Notes: generated from the letters alone by a model not told the origin. A stretch of 64,000 nucleotides of DNA from Tupaia tana (GCA_026018925.1 JAKSZU010000013.1:80943791-81007790); one strand, 5' to 3'. Positions 10,291 to 21,114 are shown, counted from the stretch's first letter. Translations and numbers: made by a program.

Positions 10291-11387
10291 AGGAGAAATT
10301 CAGGGAGGACTTTAAAAAAGAGAGTGTTACAGAATAACAGAGGTGTGTAGAAATTAAATATCACTGTTAGTTTCCATAATGACTTGTGTTGAAGGAACTC
10401 TGAGTGTGTTATAAATATTAATTTGAGTTCTATTCACAGGAAGAACTCATTATCTCTAACTTGCAACCAAAGAAATTAAAGCCAAGTGAAGTAGCTTTTC
10501 CAAAAGCAACATAATGAGTTAAATAGGAAGCTTGGTCAGGATTCTGAATAGCTTTATTTTGTACCCCGTCTTATTCCCAAAGGACTTGAGGTGGCTTTGA
10601 GAGACACAGTTACACAATTTAGACTGTCCAAAAAAAAAAAAAAAAAAAAACAAGCCAGTCGTTCAGGAGAAGCACAACTATTCCTGGTACAACGTCTAAA
10701 AGAAACTTCTCCCGTGGGTCCTCACAAGGGTAGCAAACCACATCCTCAATCACATCCTCCAGGACGTGCAACAGCAGGGCTCACAGGGTTGTTTGCTAGC
10801 ATTCCTCAGTGTGGGCCGATGGCATGAGGCCAAGGCTCAGATCCATGGAGCAATTCTCCAAGGAACCAAATCAAGGCAGCCCAGGTGTACAGCTCTCTGA
10901 TGATCTGCCTTAATCCAAAAAAGACATCTGGACATTCTGGAGGAATCATTTAATAGCACACCCTTCATGCTGGACCCTGTGAGTTTTATTTCACACACCA
11001 AAACTTCTAATAAGTACTGAGTAATACTGAATTGAAAGGGACAAGCATCCGGAACACAGTCAACATTGTAGAACTGTGGAGAATTCTATATGATTTATCA
11101 GTCAGGTGAACTGGGAGAGGCTATATTAACAAAATAAGGCTGCTATAACAAAGAGACTCTGAAACACAGAGACCCACATATAAACAAGATTATCTTTAAT
11201 AATTATAAAAATCATTAATTTATTCTTTAGTTTAAAAACAATTCAAGGGAAGAATACCTTTTTATTTTAAACACATTATTCAAAATCAGTAGATTATTTC
11301 ACATATGGACTAAAACTTGCACTTACCACACAAAAATATGCGCCTCATAGTTCATGCTGTTTCACTATTTTAAATTTTAAACACAGT
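10291..11387. other. Unique sequence
   Basis: About 1.1 kb without a recognised gene. An A21 run at 10630-10650 may be the tail of an unidentified old retroposon, but I see no matching TSD. Confidence 0.5.
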
Positions 11388-11937
11388 GTCAGCTGGCGGC
11401 ACAGTGACAATATAACACTCTGGGATGCTGGACCCAAATGGGAGGATCTGGGTACGCGACCAGAGATCTCCCTGACTACTCTAGATATGTGTGGACATGT
11501 GCCCATGATTCAGGTTGGCTGAGGCTGGGGGGGCAGGGTGGATTCTGGCATGAAAATCCTATTGGAGCTGTTTTTCTTTCTTTTTAGAGATATTTTTGCT
11601 ATAGGGCACGTGCACTCAAAGAGACAGAGAGACAGAAAGCAAGAAATCACTCTCCCAGAGGGATGGCCATGCCGCAATCACTTCTCCTCCATTCTCCTCT
11701 CAGAATTTTGGACATACACATACATGCACACGGTGTGAGTTTTAGGCCACCAGGCCTGGGACTCTGTAGTTGACTACGTGGGAGTCCAGCAACATAAACA
11801 TTCCGCCATCTGCTGGCCCCTGGGGCTGTCTTTCATAATCTCTCTTTCTCTTTCTCTCTCTCATGGAATAAATAGATAAATAAACAAATAAATTCAAGTA
11901 CAATAAAAACCTCCATGTAGTCACAACCTGACAAAAT
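11388..11937 (+). repeat. SINE-C, split by a SINE-A
   Basis: The head cagctggcggcacagtgac, a diverged tRNA-like part and the 3' part ctctcatggaataaata with an A/T-rich tail form an old SINE-C. It is interrupted by a minus-strand SINE-A at 11571-11820. SINE-C copies share a catgaataaa-like 3' motif. Confidence 0.6.
11571..11820 (-). repeat. SINE-A (reverse), inserted in SINE-C
   Basis: On the minus strand it runs ggggccagcagatggcgg, head, body with gagaatggaggagaag, the ccctatagc motif and a T-rich end (the poly(A) of the other strand). Flanking ggagctgt and ggggctgt form an imperfect TSD. Confidence 0.85.
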
Positions 11938-12210
11938 AATATCTTAAATTCTGTTTCTTTATCTTCACAATCACTGTGCTATCATTTATTTTAGATCTTC
12001 TGTTTAAACGTGGAAAACAGGCAGAGCTAGAGATGTTGGAGACAAACGGCACATCCAAAATAAAGAGCGAAGATTCCAAACCATTTTGGATTTACTCTCA
12101 AAACCAAGACCTGTAGGTGAGTCTTTGTGTATGGAGCATGAACTATGAATTCAGGAGTTCTCTGAATTAACCTCCGTGTAGAAGGTAATGTTCACTAAAG
12201 GATAAGATAC
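11938..12210. other. Unique sequence
   Basis: Nothing identified. Confidence 0.5.
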
Positions 12211-12413
12211 AGGTCCAGCCACAGTGCTGGAAGGCTGGAAGCCATATGGGAGTATCGGGCCAATCTGAATATGCTAGGCATGTTATATGTACCTATAATC
12301 CTAGCTGATTGCAAGATTAGGGAAGAAGGATGTAGCACAGTGAGACCCTGTTAAAATACCCATTTCTGTCTTTCTCTCTCTCCCTCTCTTTCTCATACAA
12401 AAAAAAAATTAAA
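12211..12413 (+). repeat. SINE-C (diverged)
   Basis: ggtccagccacagtgctgga, then a tRNA-like region, a CT-rich block and a short A tail. It is similar in plan to the copy at 38581, which begins tggcccagccactgtagcac. Confidence 0.6.
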
Positions 12414-13808
12414 GTCTATGATACAAAAAATGTGTGTTAACATGATGATTATTATGTATATTATTAACAATTATCCTAGTAACTGTCTCAAACTTTGGAT
12501 AACAAAAGATTCTCTCAAGGAGTACTTTATCACTGACGTGGTTGAGAATTACTAGTGCATGGTGATAATAAAAAGTAGACTGACTTTTAGTCAGTTTTAT
12601 CAGTGCTTTTAAATTCTCTACAGACAATGCACCTCATTATCATAGGCTCCTGAGGTTGACTCCTCCCAGCACCACCACCCCTGTCCTAGGTAAGCCACTG
12701 CCAAAGGCTGCTCTCAATCCCCCATCCTGTTTGCACTCACAATCCATAACTCAAGCTCAGTCATGCTCTCTATTCTTTCCTACTTGTCCTTAAATATTCA
12801 AATCTCTAAATGGTAGGGAAACCAGTTCTCCAGCATGGAGCCCTATAAATATCTCCCTGCCTTTATAAAGAAAGAGTAACTCCCAGCCTCAACTATCTTG
12901 AAGACCCTCCACTAGAAAAAGGTGTCTCGTTGTAGTTGCTAGCATGAAAAACTCTCATTGTTCTGTACAAATGCTCAAGGCCCTCTTACTTGTGAGTTAT
13001 GGGCATAAGTTGGAATAATTTGAAAAGTGGAAAAATCATTATATCCACTATTTATACGATGAAAACCAAAATTATCATCATTCATTTCCTTTCCTAATTA
13101 ATGAACAGAATCCATCTAAAAATATAGCTCAACTTAAAACACTAAATGGGCTACGAGTTGAAGGTAAGAGATGGAAAAGGTAGGAATAGAAGGAAACTTA
13201 AAATAATTCAGATTAGTCAGGATGATTTGTGGGAAAAAGGAATTTTGCTTAAATTATTTTTGTACATTATATGGCATCATATATGCATTTCATTATATGT
13301 TAGAAATGTTTATATGTTCTCAATAAATATTTCATGAATGAATGAATTTGTAAAATAAATATTACTTTGAGTCAGAATATTTTTGTCATTTGTTACATTT
13401 TTTTCCCTCCTGAAATGATTCACCTAAATTGCAGCCAACTTATATTTGTCCTTAGGGAAATTTAATCTCTTGATAATCTTCTTTGTTAATCTTCATTAAT
13501 CCCCATAGTAAATTAAGATTAGTTCACCTAACCTGCCTCAGGAGTCTATGATAAAAATGCCAATTGTGAGACATGGTGACAGGGAGTTATTCCTCTCAGT
13601 GCCCTAGGTTAGGTGACAAGAAAGAACGGGAGGGCGGATCCCTGAGACTTTCTGTCACCAACTGGAAAAAGAACTAAAGAGTCACAGAATCTCAGAAGTG
13701 GAAGGCACTTGAATGACCAGCCAAGGCTATATCCACACGACAGTTTCAGCCTGTGCTGGCAATACCTCCAAGAATGTTGAGCCTGCCACCTCCTGAGTTG
13801 TATCAAAA
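12414..13808. other. Unique sequence
   Basis: About 1.4 kb without a gene or clear repeat. The part near 13650-13800 (cagaatctcagaagtggaag) recalls the 3' region of an ancient CR1/L3-type LINE, at low confidence. Confidence 0.45.
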
Positions 13809-14058
13809 GGGACCAGCAGATGGCGTAAGGGTTACGTCGCTGGACTCCCACATAGTCGACCGCTGTTTGAGTCCCAGACCTGGCAGCTAGTGCATGCGTG
13901 CCCAAGAACCCAAGAAAAGAATGAAGGAGAAGGGATTGTGGCATGGCATCCCCCCCCTCAGGGGGTGATTTCTCGCTTTCTGTCTCTCTCTCTCTGTCTT
14001 TCTGGCAGCACACACACCCTGCAGCAAAAACCTCTCTTAAAAAAAAAAAAAAAAAAAA
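13809..14058 (+). repeat. SINE-A, first of a tandem pair
   Basis: Begins gggaccagcagatggcgt and ends in a poly(A) of about 20. The next SINE-A is inserted at its tail. Confidence 0.9.
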
Positions 14059-14067
14059 ATTGCTTGA

Positions 14068-14330
14068 TGGGGGACCAGCAGTTAGCATAATGGCTATGCC
14101 GCTGGACTCACATGTAGTCCACCGTGGTTCCAGTTCCGGGTGGCTTAAAACTCACTCGGGCATGCATGTGTGCGTGCATGCGTGCCTAAGATCCCAAGAG
14201 GAGAATGGAGAAAAGATTGCAGCGTGGCCATCCCCCACTTGGGGGGGGGAGATTTCTCACTTTCTGTCTCTCTGTCTCTCTCTGTCTGTGTGGTGAGCTC
14301 ACGAAACCTCTCAAAAAAAAAAAAAAAAAA
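14068..14330 (+). repeat. SINE-A, second of a tandem pair
   Basis: Begins gggaccagcagttagcata. The TSD attgcttga lies at 14059-14067 and 14331-14339. The target therefore sat directly behind the older copy's poly(A). The head has a decayed B box (ggttccagttcc). Confidence 0.92.
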
Positions 14331-14339
14331 ATTGCTTGA

Positions 14340-15229
14340 AAGCAGCCAGTCTCCTATCTCCCAAGTCACCTGAGCCAGTCAACTGAGACAGTGGTTTCTT
14401 ATGTAATTTAGTCCCAAGTCCTCTTATCATATTAGTCAACAGCCCTCTAAAAATTTGCTCAGGCAGGTGAGAAGCCTCAATGTTTAAAGGCATATCTTCT
14501 GTGAAGCTAGATTTCACTTGCTTGTCCTTACTTTTCTTTGTCTAGTTCTTTACTCTGCATCAAAGAAAACACAAGACATCAGAGAAGCGCTGTTCTGTCT
14601 TCATAGCTGTGCCAACTTGTAAATCCTTTTCTAGGTACTAAAGTGACCCACTGATTTAGACAATGTCCTATGCAGTGTGAAATATAGCATGGTTCTTCAA
14701 GCTGTGAAGGGTAAAGATCTAGTTGGAGGTCACCAACTTATTCAAGAGACAGAGTTTCTTTAGAAAAAAAAGTTATGAACTCTTCGTTAAATAAACGAGA
14801 GAAAAATGTTTAAAAAAATGAAATATATACATATGTGTGTGTGTATGCACCCTGACATTTATCAGCATTAAAAAATATCCTTTCGATATTTTTGTTTTTC
14901 CCACCAATTCTCGCCCACATACATGAAAATTTTTTAGAAAATTAATTTTTAATTGTGCCACTTTCAAACTATTCTGAATTTTACATTTCTAAGGATATAA
15001 AGACTCAACTAACAGAAAATATACACAAGTAAAAGAAAATAGAAAGTATTTATACTTTTATAATCCTAATGTAATTACAATTTCGGATGTAGCATGTTAA
15101 ATATAACATAAATTTTACCTGTCTTGCTTCATGAACTTTATTGTAATTATACAAGATAAATAATATCTTTCATAATAGATAATTTATGTATCTTTGTTAT
15201 GAGGCTTTTTAAGCCTTTTTTTCCTACTC
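14340..15229. other. Unique AT-rich sequence
   Basis: About 890 bp. Only a short (TG)n near 14834 stands out. No gene or repeat was identified. Confidence 0.55.
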
Positions 15230-15238
15230 AGAATACAG

Positions 15239-15421
15239 TAGGATTTTATGGGGCCAACATGTGGTGTGGTGGTTAAGGCACTGGACTCTCACATGGCCCA
15301 AGTTTGGGGCCAAACCTGACAGCTTGCCTTCTCAGTTTCTCACTTTCTACCCCCCGACACACATGCATATGCCCTATAGAAAATTAAAATAGTAATATTA
15401 AGTAAATAATTATTTTTTAAA
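15239..15421 (+). repeat. SINE-B with TSD
   Basis: ggggccaacatgtggtgtgg opens the recognisable head at 15250. A remnant of the long-form 3' part (tatgccctatag) precedes the AT-rich tail. The 9-bp TSD agaatacag lies at 15230-15238 and 15422-15430. About 11 bp between the left TSD and the recognisable head are unexplained. Confidence 0.75.
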
Positions 15422-15469
15422 AGAATACAGCTTTTTAAGCCTTTCTTAGACTTTATTCAAAAAATGTTT

Positions 15470-15470
15470 G

Positions 15471-15503
<33 letters not shown>

Positions 15504-15508
15504 ATATA
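15470..15508. repeat. (TA)n(TG)n microsatellite
   Basis: Alternating TA then TG dinucleotides directly abut the T-rich end of the following minus-strand SINE. Confidence 0.9.
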
Positions 15509-15509
15509 A

Positions 15510-15797
15510 TTTTTTTTTAAGTTTTGCTATAGGGCATGTGCACTTGCTAAAGAGAAACAGGGAAAGAGAGAGGAGGAGGAGAGAGGAGGGGGAGAGAGAG
15601 GAGAGACAGAGTGAGCAGTCACCACCCAGGCAGGGGAAGGAGTAATGGTCACACCACATTCCCTTCTCTATTCTCAAGATTTTGGGCATGCATGCACATG
15701 CATCTGGTGTGGTTTCTAGTCAACAGTTCTGAGACTCAAACTGTGCTGATGGCCATGTAGAATCCAGCTGCCTTAACTCCACGCCACCGATTGTCCC
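15510..15797 (-). repeat. Long-form SINE-B (B head, A-type body), reverse
   Basis: Read on the minus strand it has a SINE-B head (ggtggcgtggagttaaggca) joined to a SINE-A-type body (atgcccaaaatcttgaga, the ccctatagc motif) and poly(A). The CT block has expanded to a GA-rich tract on the plus strand. It shows that a full-length SINE-B carries the same body as SINE-A. Confidence 0.8.
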
Positions 15798-15822
15798 CAG
15801 AAATGTTATTATAAACAGTAGT

Positions 15823-16098
15823 ACAAGGACCAGCCCATGATGTAATGGTTGCATCTCTGACTCCCACATGGTCAGCCATGGTTCAAGTCCCAGACTAGAA
15901 GCTTAAACCTCATGCTGGGCGCACGTGTGTACATGCCTAAGATCCTGAGAAAAGAACAAAGAAGGAATTGCAGCCTGGCCATCCCCTCCGGGGGGGGTAG
16001 TTTCTCACTTTCTGTCTCTCAGTCTCTCTCTCTCTCTGTGTCTCTCTGGCAAGTGCATGCACCCTATAGCAAAAAGCTTTCTCTAAAAAAAATAAAAA
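15823..16098 (+). repeat. SINE-A with 12-bp TSD
   Basis: The head aaggaccagcccatgatgta is diverged; the body and tail are typical. The perfect TSD ataaacagtagt lies at 15811-15822 and 16099-16110. Confidence 0.92.
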
Positions 16099-16129
16099 AT
16101 AAACAGTAGTGCCACAACCTCCTTAATGC

Positions 16130-16137
<8 letters not shown>

Positions 16138-16178
<41 letters not shown>
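16138..16178. repeat. (AT)n microsatellite
   Basis: About 20 AT units adjoin the tail side of the reverse SINE that follows. Confidence 0.92.
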
Positions 16179-16181
<3 letters not shown>

Positions 16182-16184
16182 ATA

Positions 16185-16420
16185 ATTTGCCAGATGGTAT
16201 ACAAGTTTGAGAGAGACAGAGAGAAGGAAAGGGAGAAAGCAACCCCCTATGAGGCATAGTAATGCCCCAATTCCTTCTCCTCCATTTCTCCACCCTGTCA
16301 AGATTTATGCATACGCATTCACCCAGTGTGTTTCTTAAGCCACCAGAGCTGGGTTTCAAACCACGTGGTTGGCAATGTGGGATAGAGCTTTCTTAACTAC
16401 CAAGCCATGGAGCCAGACCT
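16185..16420 (-). repeat. Long-form SINE-B, reverse
   Basis: The minus strand gives a B-type head (ccatggcttggtagttaaga) with an A-type body (gagaaatggaggagaagga). It is decayed, and no clean TSD was found. The adjacent (AT)n may derive from its tail. Confidence 0.7.
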
Positions 16421-17296
16421 TTATCTTTTTTGTTCTCTAGAATAATTTCCTTAGACAAAGTACCATTATTGCTCTCTTACAGATTATGCTTAAAAATATA
16501 AGCAATTTTATGGCTTAAAAATATTTTGACAATGAAAACTACTTTTTTAAAGGACGAGTAAAATTCCTGTGAGATAAGAATACTTGTCACTTAGTTGGAG
16601 TCTACCACATACAGACTGTGCTCCTGTGAAGCTAGATTTCACTCACCCTGAGAACAGGATTCAGTTTAACATTCATTAAAACCTCAGATAAAAGCATTGC
16701 TTTATCTGTGCAGTAGAGATAAGGAAACAGATTTGCAGAAGTTATACAATTTGACTAAGGTCATTTAGCTAGAAACATTGAGAAAATGTGTCACCTTAGA
16801 GAATGAGAATTTGAACACAGGTTTTTCTGGCTTTTAAATGCATGCTCTTAACCAGTTCTAATCTGCCTTCCTAAGTGAGCTGCTGTTCACCAGAAACATC
16901 CAGGAATGAAAGAGACAACTATGAGTCCCACATGCTGGAGAGAGAATAGCAGAACAATTACCTGGTATATCACAGGCTAAGAGGCCAGGAGTTCTATCCC
17001 TTCAGATCTCTTTGGTACTTTGCAACCTGAAGTTTCTCTTGCCCTTGGTTCTTGTATTTTCGATCTATGAATTAACCAGATTGTCCTTTTGGTGATGCTC
17101 CCTGTAGTAGGCAAGGTGTAAATCTGGTGTTTTGTAACTGAGATGCAGGGGAGAGATAGGAGACTGGGTACCTTGGAGCTGACATCCCCATCCTCCCTTT
17201 AAGCGCCTTCTGGCTTCCTTCCTTTCCCACAAAGTCCACTGGCTGAGACAGAGGCACATCAGAGTCCAGGGAAGTAGTAGAAGATGAGAGATGAGG

Positions 17297-17297
<1 letters not shown>
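16421..17297. other. Unique sequence with a MIR remnant
   Basis: A minus-strand MIR remnant lies at about 16660-16870 (gataaggaaacagatttgca, ggtcatttagctag). The rest is unique and carries no gene. Confidence 0.55.

Positions 17298-17332
<35 letters not shown>
17298..17332. repeat. Homopolymer G35
   Basis: Thirty-five consecutive G residues, bounded by C on both sides (gaggc and cgagg). Frames reading proline or glycine runs across it are artefacts. Confidence 0.9.
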
Positions 17333-17640
17333 CGAGGGAAGTGAAACTGCCTGCAAATGTGCTTAAATCTATGGTAAACAAACCAGGTATGCAACATTTT
17401 ATGTGACCCTGTTTCTAATAAACACAGGAGTAACCAGATAGCATCTGGAATTTGCAAAGTAAAGCAATAGAGATGGTCTCTGCACTCAAGGAGCTCTTGG
17501 TCTGAATTCCACAAACAACACAAAAGTGGCTGCAAGTCTGGCCAAGTAGCAGGGATGATGAGATGAGATGCTTGCTCAGTAAGTTCAGGGTCTGCTTATT
17601 TAAAAGCATTTTGGGAAACTTCAAATTTTAATCAAAGCCT
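17333..17640. other. Unique sequence
   Basis: Nothing identified. Confidence 0.5.
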
Positions 17641-17877
17641 GGGACCAGCAGTTGGCATAATGGCTATGTCACTGGATTCCCATGTAGTCAGCCACAGTCT
17701 GAGTCCCAGACCAGGTGGCTTAAACTCACACCGGGCGCGTGTGCATGCATGCCCAAAATCTCAAGAGGAGAATGGAGGAGGGATTGCGGCATGGCCATCC
17801 CCTATGAAGGGGGTGATTTCTCACTTTCTGTCTCACTGTCTCTCTCTGTCTTTCTGGCAAGCACACACGCCCTATAG

Positions 17878-17904
<27 letters not shown>
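17641..17904 (+). repeat. SINE-A with TSD
   Basis: Begins gggaccagcagttggcata. The TSD ttaatcaaag(a)cct lies at 17628-17640 and 17905-17918 and differs by one inserted base. The poly(A) is about 24. Confidence 0.92.
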
Positions 17905-17909
<5 letters not shown>

Positions 17910-17918
17910 CAAAGACCT

Positions 17919-18149
17919 ACCTCTGACTCCCATCTATGAAATAGGACTAATTACAATTACAAGGCAAGGCTGTGGTGAGTGAGCATTTGGTGAAATAAAG
18001 CAATGAAGTAAGAGCTCTGTGAACTGTGAAGAAACATACAAATGTAAGACTTGAGGACTGGAAGCAGAATTCCCATGAAAACCTACTGTTCAGCCCATGA
18101 ACTGATCATCCTCACACCTTCCTTTACCTCCATCATTATCTCATGTTAA
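17919..18149. other. Unique sequence
   Basis: Nothing identified. Confidence 0.5.
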
Positions 18150-18320
18150 TATTCATTGAGCAGCTAACTACTATATGCCACACATATGTGCGTGCATTAA
18201 CGTTAATCCTCCCGAAAAACCTGTCAGGTAGCTACCATTATTCCCAGTATACACAGAAGGAAACACGGCTCTGACAAAGAAGATAATAGACGCAGAATTC
18301 ATATTGCTCGTTTAATCACA
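18150..18320 (-). repeat. MIR SINE (reverse, degraded)
   Basis: The order tgagcagctaactactatat, taatcctcc, cagaaggaaacacggctct follows MIR in antisense. Confidence 0.6.
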
Positions 18321-18410
18321 TGTCATTTTCTTAGTCTGCTTTTAGTATGAGCATGTTGAATTTAGGTATCAAGATTCCAGTATGACTCAATAATTTACTT
18401 TAAGTCATTA

Positions 18411-18600
18411 GCTCATTCATTCGACCAATTTTTATGGAGTCAGAGATGGCCCCAGGTGCTGCAGGTACTTTGTAAAACAGAATAGATGAAGGGGACAGAT
18501 AATAAACAAGTAAACAGATGCATCTGCATCACTAACAGGTGCTTTGAAGAAGATATAAATGAATATTTGAATGGTGACTAAGTGAATAAACAAAAGTAAC
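18411..18600 (-). mobile_element. L2 LINE 3' end (reverse)
   Basis: gctcattcattcgaccaatt opens in the manner of an antisense L2 3' terminus. It is followed by ataataaacaagtaaacaga-type sequence. Confidence 0.6.
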
Positions 18601-18904
18601 ATTTGCCTTACTAGCTTATATTTTCCTCAACAAAACATTCTACGCCTGTCGGATGCATTCTTCTTAATTTTTCTGCCAAAAATGAATGATCCAAGGGCCA
18701 AGGTAAATGCTTCCTAGTAATGTAAAGTGGCATGTTATTCAAGAGGAATCATGCACATTGCAGAAATTAGTGCAATTTCCTTCAATATTCCGCTGTAAGA
18801 AATCCCTAGCCACTCACATCTCCTTCTAGTTACCGGCTGTGGAATAAAATGGAGACGATTATGAAAAAGTTCCAGTCTGTAGGTTTCCGCACTCCCCTGT
18901 GATT
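18601..18904. other. Unique sequence
   Basis: Nothing identified. Confidence 0.5.
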
Positions 18905-18918
18905 AAAGTTCACTCCTG

Positions 18919-19110
18919 GGGCTGGCAAGTGGCATGGTGGTTAAAGGCGCTGGACTCCCACATGGCCAACCACGGTTCAGGTCTCGGACCTGGTGGCTTG
19001 CTTTCTCATTTCCTCTCTCTCTCTCTGTCTCTCTCTGATCAAACTGAAAAATAATAATGATAATAATAATAAATAAAGTTAAATAAAATAATTCTAAAAA
19101 AAAAAAAAAA
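18919..19110 (+). repeat. SINE-B with perfect 14-bp TSD
   Basis: The head ggctggcaagtggcatggtg, a short CT block, (AAT)n, and the conserved tail aataaagttaaataaaat plus poly(A). The TSD aaagttcactcctg lies at 18905-18918 and 19111-19124. Confidence 0.94.
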
Positions 19111-19151
19111 AAAGTTCACTCCTGTTAGGCATGACAGGATTCAGAATCTGC

Positions 19152-19429
19152 TTTTTTTTTTTTTTTTTTTTTTTTTTGGCCATAGGGCTCATGCGCTTGC
19201 CAGAGACAGGGACAGACAGAGAGAAGGAAAGAGAGAAATCACCCCCCAGGCAGATGGCTATACCTCAATTTCTTCTCCTCCATTCTTCTCTTGAGATTTT
19301 GGGCCCACACACACACACACACACACACACAGCTGGTGTAACTTTCAAGCTGCTATGTCTGGGACTTAAACCACGGTTCACTCACCATGGGAGTCCAGTG
19401 TCTTAACCACCACACCATTTGTTGACCTG
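19152..19429 (-). repeat. Long-form SINE-B (reverse) with TSD
   Basis: T25 (the poly(A) of the other strand), an A-type body with an inner (CA)n, then a B-type head on the minus strand. The 9-bp TSD agaatctgc lies at 19143-19151 and 19430-19438. Its right TSD is also the start of the left TSD of the telomeric insertion that follows. Confidence 0.88.
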
Positions 19430-19447
19430 AGAATCTGCATAATTCTT

Positions 19448-19563
19448 TTTTGTTGTTGTTGTTGTTGTTGTTGTTGTTTTTTCCCTAACCCTAACCCTAA
19501 CCCTAACCTAACCCTAACCCTAACCCTAACCCTACCCTAACCCTAACCCTAACCCTAACCCTA
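19448..19563 (-). mobile_element. Telomeric-repeat insertion with A-rich tail (TERRA-like retrocopy)
   Basis: On the plus strand a T/(TTG)n tract is followed by 14 CCCTAA units. Twelve are perfect hexamers and two lack one base (19507-19511 and 19530-19534). On the minus strand this reads (TTAGGG)n and then a 3' tail of A, CAA repeats and A. Exact 18-bp duplications, agaatctgcataattctt, bracket it at 19430-19447 and 19564-19581. The last A of the final CCCTAA overlaps the right duplication. UUAGGG orientation, an A-rich 3' tail and a long TSD are what L1 machinery would leave after copying a polyadenylated telomeric RNA. The empty-site nick would be ttctt/ac on the plus strand, close to the L1 endonuclease preference. 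Telomerase-mediated repair of a staggered break is the main alternative, but it does not readily explain the A/CAA tail. Confidence 0.8.
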
Positions 19564-19581
19564 AGAATCTGCATAATTCTT

Positions 19582-20024
19582 ACAAAGAACACAGAGATGT
19601 GGGTAGTACTGATATCAGAACTAAAACTAGGGGCACTGAACTAATATGAGAGGGAGAAAAATAATCATTCAAGAACATCTCCTTGGGGAAGTGTTCTAAA
19701 AAATCCATATGGATCCTTGGCCAATGCTTCTTAGTGTATTATCCTCAAAAATTATTTTGATTTGGTTCATTATGTTGTAAAGCATATATACTACAATCTT
19801 CTGGGCTCTTCTAATGATCAATCTACATTTCAAAGCATCAAGCATAGCTCCCGGACTACGACGTGTGCAAACCTTCCTGATATGATGCCAACAGAGTGTC
19901 CAAGATAATGTAATTAGTGCCTTCAATGAGAAAAATTCTATTTCCTTACTTAGGAGAAAGCACCCTCTATAAACAGCCCCTATTGTCAATATACTATTCC
20001 TTGGGTGAGAAAGTAAAATAGCGA
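19582..20024. other. Unique sequence
   Basis: Nothing identified. Confidence 0.5.
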
Positions 20025-20220
20025 GAGCACGGTACTTGGAGCTTAGGAGACCTAGTTTGAGCTTTATCTCTGCTATTTCCTGAGTGAGTCATCATCAATA
20101 AGCTACTTATCCCCTTTGAGACAGTTGCATTTTTGTGAGGAACGGGTATTCACATACATCATAAAGGGTAAAACTTCATATAACGGGTTATGGTTACCAC
20201 CGGAGAGAATCTGCTACAAC
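20025..20220 (+). repeat. MIR SINE (degraded)
   Basis: gagcacggtacttggagctt, gagctttatctctgctattt and tgagtgagtcatcatcaata follow the sense MIR order. The 3' half is weak. Confidence 0.6.
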
Positions 20221-20454
20221 CAGGAGAAGGAAAGGCATGTGTCAATCTAGGATCCTCAATAACTATTTGTAAATTTTTTTTCAGCCTGGAAAAGTGGGTC
20301 ACTTAGACCTTCTAATATTAAAATATCTAGCAGAAAGAACAGTACGTTTTTCTGACCTTTGCTATGCTATTATTCAGGGCACCTCAACTCCAACTTTTAA
20401 ATTTTACAAGAACTGTCATAAGCACTGAGCAATTATTTTACTCATCTACGCGTT
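20221..20454. other. Unique sequence
   Basis: Nothing identified. Confidence 0.45.
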
Positions 20455-20605
20455 CCTTCATTCATTCCTCATCTACTAGTAAATGTCCATGTGCTCATTG
20501 GACAAGACTATTTAGAGCCAGTACTGTGCCAGGGAAAGTTCAGGGTGGGTTCACAGTCCAGGAGGGAAGGTAGATAAGTAATCCAATAATGGCAACATAC
20601 GGTGA
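20455..20605 (-). mobile_element. L2 LINE 3' end (reverse)
   Basis: ccttcattcattcctcatct, agccagtactgtgccaggga and agtccaggagggaaggtaga are typical of antisense L2. Confidence 0.55.
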
Positions 20606-21110
20606 TGAGGGCAGTAACAACAATAATGATAACAGTAAACTCTGCTGGCCAGGGTTCTAGCTGTAAGGAACCTGATTTAGGCAGAAAAGGAGTTTTGGTG
20701 GTGGTCAGGAGGGAGATTGCTCCCAGAATTGCTAGGAAGCTTAGAGAACCAGATGAGGACAATGGCATGAATAAAGAGGGGCCACAGAGCTGTACCACAG
20801 TCAAAATCCACCACAGGAAGATCTGATAAGAAAACTGCAACTGCCCAGCTTTTGTGGCTGCTCCAGAATACAAGCTATATTTGCTGCTGCCAGATTCAAC
20901 AGAATACTCCCTCATACCCCCAGGTAGTACAGTGAGATGCCAGGGCTGATGAGTCAAGCCAACTCCCTCACTCCCAGTGCGAGAGGAAATCAGCAAGTGG
21001 TCTTTCAACGTGGGTGATGGATGGGAATGGCTTCCTTTCCAGAAATCATCCTGAGGGAATTCTCCAAGTATCAGGATGGGTTTCAGATGCCAGGAAGCCA
21101 AACGTCTGCT
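20606..21110. other. Unique sequence with a long chance frame
   Basis: A 204-codon minus-strand frame spans 20508-21122. It has no recognisable domain, overlaps an L2 remnant at one end and a MIR remnant at the other, and has no gene context. I judge it non-coding. Confidence 0.5.
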
Positions 21111-21114
21111 GAGT

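Noticed and set aside
17065..17535. 156-codon proline-rich frame
   Set aside because: The proline run is the translated G35 homopolymer.
19483..19564. True chromosome end or subtelomere
   Set aside because: Only 14 telomeric units lie between exact duplications in ordinary interspersed-repeat DNA, so this is an insertion, not a terminus.
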